DNA of 18,297 nucleotides. It comes from Glaesserella sp041814905 (GTDB lineage Bacteria > Pseudomonadota > Gammaproteobacteria > Enterobacterales > Pasteurellaceae). The position numbers were made by a program, and so were the translations under genes. Positions 13,856 to 18,297 of the stretch are shown one piece after another. The stretch is taken from contig NZ_JBGXYA010000070.1 of the NCBI RefSeq assembly GCF_041814905.1, positions 1 to 18,297 on the forward strand, in the 5' to 3' direction. How positions within the stretch are numbered: position 1 is the stretch's first letter; each line of letters opens with the position of its first letter. A model generated the notes under the pieces. It was not told the origin of the DNA. It ran no database searches and saw only the letters and a program-made list of their open reading frames with translations.

Positions 13856-16800
13856 ATGAAAAGAATTGCATTGCAAATTGTAAATAACAAGGATGTGAAC
13901 GTTGTCACACTACAGGGTGGAAAAACAGTCGTTCAGAAAGCAACAGCAGCAACGAAATATCAATTGATTGACGAAAATGGTCAATTAATTAGCAATATTA
14001 AAACTGATGTGGTTGGTGATGATCTTTGGGTGTTTGTTGACGGTTCAGAACAACCAAATTTAGTGCTGGAAGGATACCAACTACATTACCCTATTCAAAA
14101 CGGGCAATATTTGGCTGAAACTCAGGCGTCTTTTGCGACTGCAGAAAGTGCCTCTGCTGCGAAATTATTAGCAACAACGGCAACATTGAGTACTACAAAG
14201 TTAGCAGGGATTGTCGTAGGGTCTGTCGCTTTAGCTACAGCAGGAGTTAGCTTAATGAGTTATAATAGAAGCGGGCATAAGACAAATTCAGCTGTCTCCA
14301 CAAATCCTATTGAATCGACAACACCAACAGAGCCAACAAATCCCGTTGAACCTATAACGCCAACATCGCCGACGAGTCCTGTTGCCCCCGTAACACCATC
14401 TGAACCGGTCACTCCGACCGAGTCACCAAAACCGATATTATTAACATTTGACACAGTCACTCCAGATAATATTGTTAATGTTGTTGAATCTCAGGGGAAT
14501 GTGGACTTAACAGGAACAGTAGAAAATGCTGTAGATGGTTCAATCGTGACGTTGTTAATCGGTGATCAGAACTTTACTGCGCAAGTCGTATCGGGGAAAT
14601 TTACACATTCGGTTAGCGGTAAGTTGTTAGCGAAAAATAACCAAATTGAAGCCTCAGTAACCACCCCAATGGGCTTAAGTTCGGATACAGTAACACATTC
14701 TTATCTGGTGGATGTACAGGCTCCTGTGCCTGTAATTACGTTTGATCCCATTACAACGGACGACATTATTGATTTGTTGGAAGCTCAAATTACAACAACA
14801 ACGGTTTCGGGTTCGGTAAAAAATGCCAGAGATGGTGATAAAGTGGTGTTAACGATTGGCGAAGCGACTTTTGAAGCGATTTTAAAGGATGGTAAATTCA
14901 GTGCGGATGTCGATACCAAAACACTGGTTGTGCATCAATCAATTGCTGCTGTAGTGACTACCCAAGATGTAGCGGGTAATACTGCTGCCGCAGAAAACAG
15001 TAAGAAATATACTTTAGATAAAGTGAAATATGTGCCGCAGGTTTCTATTGAGTACATTACAGCAGATAATATCATCAATATCAGTGAGTCTGAGCAAATC
15101 TTGGCAGTACAAGGTAGCGCTACAGATTCTCCGGATGGTTCGATCGTCCGTTTAGTCATTGGCGAGCAAACTTTTGAAGGAACGATTACCGAGGGTAAAT
15201 TTAGTATTCCTACAAGCGGTGAGTTATTGGCAAAAAATCGCAAATTATCGGTAACAGTAATAACACCGCAAAATTTGACGGGTGAAGCGACGCATACTTA
15301 TGAAGTAGATTTGGAAGCACCAACGTTAAAAATCAATTTAAATCCAATTAGTGGCGATAACCATATTTCAACGGCAGAGTCTAAGCAAGAGTTTACTACG
15401 GTAACGGGCACCGTTGATGGGGCTACTGAGGGAGATGAAGTTATTGTTTCTTGTGGATGTTTAACCTGTTCAGGTGTGCAATGGGTTGATATGGTGACGA
15501 CCGTTAAAAACGGTGGTTTTAGTGTTGATTTCAAAACCGTTGACTTATTAAAAGCGAATTACAATATCGTTAAAGCCGGCGTGACAACAAAAGATGCGGC
15601 AGGAAATAGTGCGACAGCAGAAGACAATGAAACCTATACCCAACCAACACCATTACACATTGATATTACCAAAATTGATGATTTCAGTTTTAATTTGGGT
15701 GATGTTGATCCTCTAGTTCGTATTAAGGGTGCGGTGGAGTTTGAGGGTGATTATGCCGTAGGTATGAATGACAAGCGCTTACACCAAGTCGATGTAACCA
15801 TTGGCGGTAAAGTGTACAGTGCAGGTTTTCATAATAAGCAGTTCTTTATTGATATCCGAGCAAGTGAACTTGAAGCATTAAACGGTCAAGCGGTCAGTAT
15901 TAGTTTCCCTATTGCAAGTGGAAGTTGGGCTAACCAAGACCTTCATAATAATGTGTATCGTATTACAGCCAAGGAGGATGGCTCTTATTCGGTTGTTATG
16001 AGTTACGGTGCAATCACCCCACAAGTGAAAAGTATTACTTTTGATAGTCCGCATTTAGTCAAAGAAACCGAAACAAGTTATAAAGTGAACTATCAAGCGG
16101 AACCACAAGTGGAAGTGAGAGGTCAGGTTATCGCAGATAGCGATAGTGATGTTAAAGTGGGTGATAAGATTGTTGTCAAAGTGGGCGATCAAAGTTATGA
16201 CACTACGGTGCTAGCTGGCAATCTATTCTCTGTGATGGTGGATAAATCTGTTTTAGCGAAGGCGAATCAAGTCACTGCAACCTTAACTACGGTAGATTCA
16301 AATGGTGTATCTATTCAGGTATCTGATGTTGAAAGTATCATTAGTACAGGAACTGTGAGCGGTACGCATGTGATTACTCAAGCTAAACCGCCAGCGACTA
16401 TTAATAATGACCATTCAACCGATGGATATAATTTCCCTTATTTTATTCAGAAACTGGGGAGTGTAACGAGTGCGGTCAATACAGTATTAGGGGGCAAGGA
16501 TACACCGTTAATCTATACCTACCATTTTGTGACGGCAGAAGAACGAGCTGCGGGTATTGAGTCAATGCGTGAATTACCAATCAAAGCGGGTAGTTACGTG
16601 GATCCTGATACTTATCATGCAAATTTCAAAACCGATATACGTAATGCCTATAAAGAGATCGAGAAATATATCAATGTGAAATTCGTTGAAGTGGATACAC
16701 AAGCAGCTGCCGATACGAATATTTATGTTGCTTCATTTGATGGCAGCCTTTCAGGATCAGCAGCGTACGCATGGCCGGGGTATAACTTAGTATGGAATGC

Positions 16801-18079
16801 AGGTGTTAAATACGATCGTTCAGGCTTGAATTTCCCATTCTATACGGCACTACATGAAATCGGGCATACACTCGGTATGGGACATTCAGGGCCGACATTT
16901 AAAGATGCGTATTTTAAAGAGGAAACACTTGAATTCACGAATATGTCATATCGTTTTGGTGTAGATAACGGACGTTATTTCAATCTAAAAACCTTACGTA
17001 TGTTTGACCTTGCCTATTTGCATCATCAATTCGGTGTGAATAAAGAAGCTCGCTCAGGTAATGATGTTTACAGCTTTAAAGCCTATAACTCATATGCGGC
17101 AGACGGAGATATCTATATTTGGGACGGTGCCGGTGTGGATACCTTTGATGCTTCTAAGGAAACACAAGGCGTGAATGTGAACCTTACACCAGGCTCTTGG
17201 ATTTATGTCGGTGAAACCCGTGAGCAAAACTTAGTGGTGAAAGGAACAAAAAGCTACACAATCCAAGAGTATTTTGGGCTGTCAGCCGATGCGAGAGTGA
17301 CGGACAATGCTTGGATTAAGCTAGGTACGACTACCTTTAATGAATACACTGAAGGCCAAGCCTTTATTGGCTATGGTACGCAAATTGAGAACCTTGTAGG
17401 ATCTGAATTCAAGGATACTTTAACGGGTAACGTAGCGAATAATAATATCTACGGTGGCGCAGGTGATGATACGATTGATGGTGGTGCAGGTAATGACTAC
17501 CTCGATGGCGGATTAGGTGCTGATATATTAGTCGGTGGTTTAGGCGATGATACTTTTGTCTTAGATAGTGCGGCTGATGCGGTATTAGAACAGGAAGGTG
17601 AAGGTAATGATACGGTATATAGCTTAGCTAATATCAGCCTGGAAGGTGCGGAGCATGTAGAAAATGTTATTCTGATTGGAACTAGCGCAACAGAAGCCAC
17701 TGGCAATGCCCTCGATAATCGCTTAGTTGCTAATGACATCGGTAATACTCTCCGCGGTGGTGCAGGTAATGACCGATTAGAAGGTGGTTTAGGTATAGAT
17801 ACCTTAGTCGGTGGTGATGGCTCTGATACCTTCGTTTTCAGTAGCACATTGAATGGTAAAATTGATACGATTGATTTGAATGCAGAAGATAAAATTGAAC
17901 TTTCAAGCGCAGTATTTACCGCAATGAGTGTAGGTGATAATGCATTAGACTTTATCAAACTTGAAAGTGGAAAACTTTATTATGATAGTGATAAATCAGG
18001 TAGTGCAGGAGCGACTCATTTTGCAACCTTAAGTAATCAATTAGCTACATTAGAGAATAATATGGTTGTTATTGTGTAA
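13856..18079 (+). CDS. Type I-secreted BapA-like, Ig-domain, serralysin-type RTX metalloprotease
   Basis: A 1407-residue secreted protein. Residues 1-95 resemble the BapA-type N-terminal prefix; about 113-136 are hydrophobic (LAGIVVGSVALATAGVSLM), with no ordinary Sec signal. Residues 147-193 are a Pro/Thr linker. Ig-like domains lie near 194-286, 292-388, 394-486 and 489-597, with two divergent ones near 600-715 and 725-815. A metzincin zinc protease spans about 880-1045: H1000, H1004 and H1010 ligands with E1001 in HEIGHTLGMGH, and Met-turn NMSY (M1030, Y1032), as in serralysins. RTX calcium repeats (GGAGDDTIDGGAGNDYLDGG and later copies) occupy about 1200-1240 and 1301-1330. The acidic-hydrophobic C terminus (ENNMVVIV) fits type I export. 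AGGAGG lies 9 bases before the ATG. Only three cysteines exist, all in domain four. No exporter genes are in the window. Confidence 0.92.
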   Translation: MKRIALQIVNNKDVNVVTLQGGKTVVQKATAATKYQLIDENGQLISNIKTDVVGDDLWVFVDGSEQPNLVLEGYQLHYPIQNGQYLAETQASFATAESASAAKLLATTATLSTTKLAGIVVGSVALATAGVSLMSYNRSGHKTNSAVSTNPIESTTPTEPTNPVEPITPTSPTSPVAPVTPSEPVTPTESPKPILLTFDTVTPDNIVNVVESQGNVDLTGTVENAVDGSIVTLLIGDQNFTAQVVSGKFTHSVSGKLLAKNNQIEASVTTPMGLSSDTVTHSYLVDVQAPVPVITFDPITTDDIIDLLEAQITTTTVSGSVKNARDGDKVVLTIGEATFEAILKDGKFSADVDTKTLVVHQSIAAVVTTQDVAGNTAAAENSKKYTLDKVKYVPQVSIEYITADNIINISESEQILAVQGSATDSPDGSIVRLVIGEQTFEGTITEGKFSIPTSGELLAKNRKLSVTVITPQNLTGEATHTYEVDLEAPTLKINLNPISGDNHISTAESKQEFTTVTGTVDGATEGDEVIVSCGCLTCSGVQWVDMVTTVKNGGFSVDFKTVDLLKANYNIVKAGVTTKDAAGNSATAEDNETYTQPTPLHIDITKIDDFSFNLGDVDPLVRIKGAVEFEGDYAVGMNDKRLHQVDVTIGGKVYSAGFHNKQFFIDIRASELEALNGQAVSISFPIASGSWANQDLHNNVYRITAKEDGSYSVVMSYGAITPQVKSITFDSPHLVKETETSYKVNYQAEPQVEVRGQVIADSDSDVKVGDKIVVKVGDQSYDTTVLAGNLFSVMVDKSVLAKANQVTATLTTVDSNGVSIQVSDVESIISTGTVSGTHVITQAKPPATINNDHSTDGYNFPYFIQKLGSVTSAVNTVLGGKDTPLIYTYHFVTAEERAAGIESMRELPIKAGSYVDPDTYHANFKTDIRNAYKEIEKYINVKFVEVDTQAAADTNIYVASFDGSLSGSAAYAWPGYNLVWNAGVKYDRSGLNFPFYTALHEIGHTLGMGHSGPTFKDAYFKEETLEFTNMSYRFGVDNGRYFNLKTLRMFDLAYLHHQFGVNKEARSGNDVYSFKAYNSYAADGDIYIWDGAGVDTFDASKETQGVNVNLTPGSWIYVGETREQNLVVKGTKSYTIQEYFGLSADARVTDNAWIKLGTTTFNEYTEGQAFIGYGTQIENLVGSEFKDTLTGNVANNNIYGGAGDDTIDGGAGNDYLDGGLGADILVGGLGDDTFVLDSAADAVLEQEGEGNDTVYSLANISLEGAEHVENVILIGTSATEATGNALDNRLVANDIGNTLRGGAGNDRLEGGLGIDTLVGGDGSDTFVFSSTLNGKIDTIDLNAEDKIELSSAVFTAMSVGDNALDFIKLESGKLYYDSDKSGSAGATHFATLSNQLATLENNMVVIV
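14296..14436 (+). repeat. Low-complexity Pro/Thr-Glu linker repeat
   Basis: Tandem degenerate units of the type P-T-x-P-T and P-V-x-P (TPTEPTNPVEPITPTSPTSP) are encoded by short imperfect ACA-CCA-like repeats. They join the N-terminal region to the first Ig-like domain. Repeat number may vary between strains. Confidence 0.75.
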
Positions 18080-18119
18080 TCAGTAAAACGATAAATAATT
18101 GTAAAATTCTTATAAAATC

Positions 18120-18175
18120 TGACCGCTTGTCGCTAAAAATTCAGCCAAGCTGAATTGTTTTTCAACAAGCGGTCA
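18120..18175. terminator. USS-pair terminator after the adhesin-protease gene
   Basis: TGACCGCTTGT (18120-18130) and ACAAGCGGTCA (18165-18175) are perfect inverted uptake sequences. Inside them AATTCAGC (18138-18145) pairs with GCTGAATT (18149-18156) around CAA. Seven T follow the right arm. This is a good intrinsic terminator for the plus-strand gene and also insulates the rRNA promoter beyond it. Two USS copies are at 18122-18130 (minus) and 18165-18173 (plus). Confidence 0.88.
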
Positions 18176-18203
18176 TTTTTTTCAAAAATTTTGCAAAAAT
18201 CGC

Positions 18204-18238
18204 TTGCGCGGAATTCTAAAATCTCTATAATGCGCCCC
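18204..18238 (+). promoter_or_regulatory. Stringent-type rRNA operon promoter
   Basis: TATAAT (18226-18231) lies 16 bases after TTGCGC (18204-18209, a poor -35). It is followed by a GC-rich discriminator GCGCCCCAC, as in ppGpp-controlled rrn promoters. An AT-rich UP-like stretch (18176-18200) lies upstream, formed partly by the extended USS tail. Start of transcription is expected near 18238. Confidence 0.75.
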
Positions 18239-18240
18239 AC

Positions 18241-18284
18241 ACAACGACGCGCTGTTGTGAAGTGATTAAACAGTGCGTCGTTGT
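18241..18284 (+). other. rRNA leader hairpin (boxB-like) before boxA
   Basis: ACAACGACGCGCTGTT (18241-18256) pairs with AACAGTGCGTCGTTGT (18269-18284), 15 pairs plus one G-U, around a 12-base loop. TTTTTT and then TGCTCTTTA follow. The position matches the stem that precedes boxA in E. coli rrn leaders, but the T-run also makes it resemble a terminator. Confidence 0.75.
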
Positions 18285-18288
18285 TTTT

Positions 18289-18297
18289 TGCTCTTTA
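18289..18297 (+). promoter_or_regulatory. rrn boxA antitermination signal (cut by the window edge)
   Basis: TGCTCTTTA is the beginning of the rrn leader boxA (TGCTCTTTAACAA in E. coli), bound by NusB-NusE. It implies that a 16S rRNA gene starts shortly after the window. Only the first nine bases are present. Confidence 0.8.

Noticed and set aside
14296..14436. CRISPR-like or VNTR array at the Pro/Thr linker
   Set aside because: Units are very short, degenerate and in frame with the protein. They are a coding low-complexity linker.
15880..15895. Near-USS TCAAGCGGTCA inside the adhesin-protease gene
   Set aside because: One base off the core and without the extended tail, so not counted as a USS.
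17497..17958. A 153-codon minus-strand frame inside the RTX repeats
   Set aside because: Its Pro/Ser-rich sequence is the complement of the glycine-aspartate repeats of the real gene.

Overview
The window looks like chromosome of a Pasteurellaceae bacterium from the Actinobacillus/Mannheimia/Haemophilus ducreyi side of the family. The main evidence is the DNA uptake signal sequence (USS). The Apl-type core ACAAGCGGT (or its complement) occurs perfectly eight times, at 143, 1000, 3250, 6182, 7835, 9721, 18122 and 18165. Most copies are followed by the AT-rich tail typical of extended USSs, and the Hin-type core was not noticed. Gene content (carA, cyuA, chaA, yjdM, a YhjE-like carrier, oadGAB, a LigA-type exported ligase) fits the same family. 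I see no insertion sequence, prophage, tRNA or CRISPR array.

Left part, minus strand (1-3028): the start of an unrecognised gene running off the edge, a GIY-YIG nuclease-domain protein with an unassigned C-terminal half, a PhzF-family protein, and carA. carA and phzF are 4 bases apart. No carB is present. An ArgR-like operator and a carA promoter lie in the divergent gap before cyuA.

Centre (3297-11270): cyuA and chaA form a plus-strand pair that ends at a hairpin shared with convergent yjdM. After a 356-base gap comes an MHS-family MFS carrier. It converges on the minus-strand sodium-pumping oxaloacetate decarboxylase operon oadG-oadA-oadB. The two transcription units meet at a long nested dyad whose outer arms are an inverted USS pair.

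Right part (11386-18297): an exported ATP-dependent DNA ligase lies downstream of a perfect 26-base palindrome that reads as a competence (CRP-S/Sxy) site. Next come a YegP-like DUF1508 protein and a DUF5718 protein, all on the minus strand. Then comes the dominant gene of the window, a 1407-residue plus-strand secreted protein. It joins a BapA-like N terminus, a Pro/Thr linker and about six Ig-like domains to a metzincin (serralysin-type) zinc protease, RTX calcium repeats and a type I secretion tail. It ends in a USS-pair terminator. The last 90 bases hold a stringent-type rrn promoter, a leader hairpin and the start of boxA, so a 16S rRNA gene probably begins just beyond the window.

Two themes connect the genes. 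One is natural transformation: dense USSs, USS dyads used as terminators, and a competence-type site before the exported ligase. The other is the surface or secreted adhesin-protease, whose type I exporter is not encoded here. The adhesin-protease architecture is the best candidate for something under-described. The CRP-S assignment is the strongest regulatory inference.
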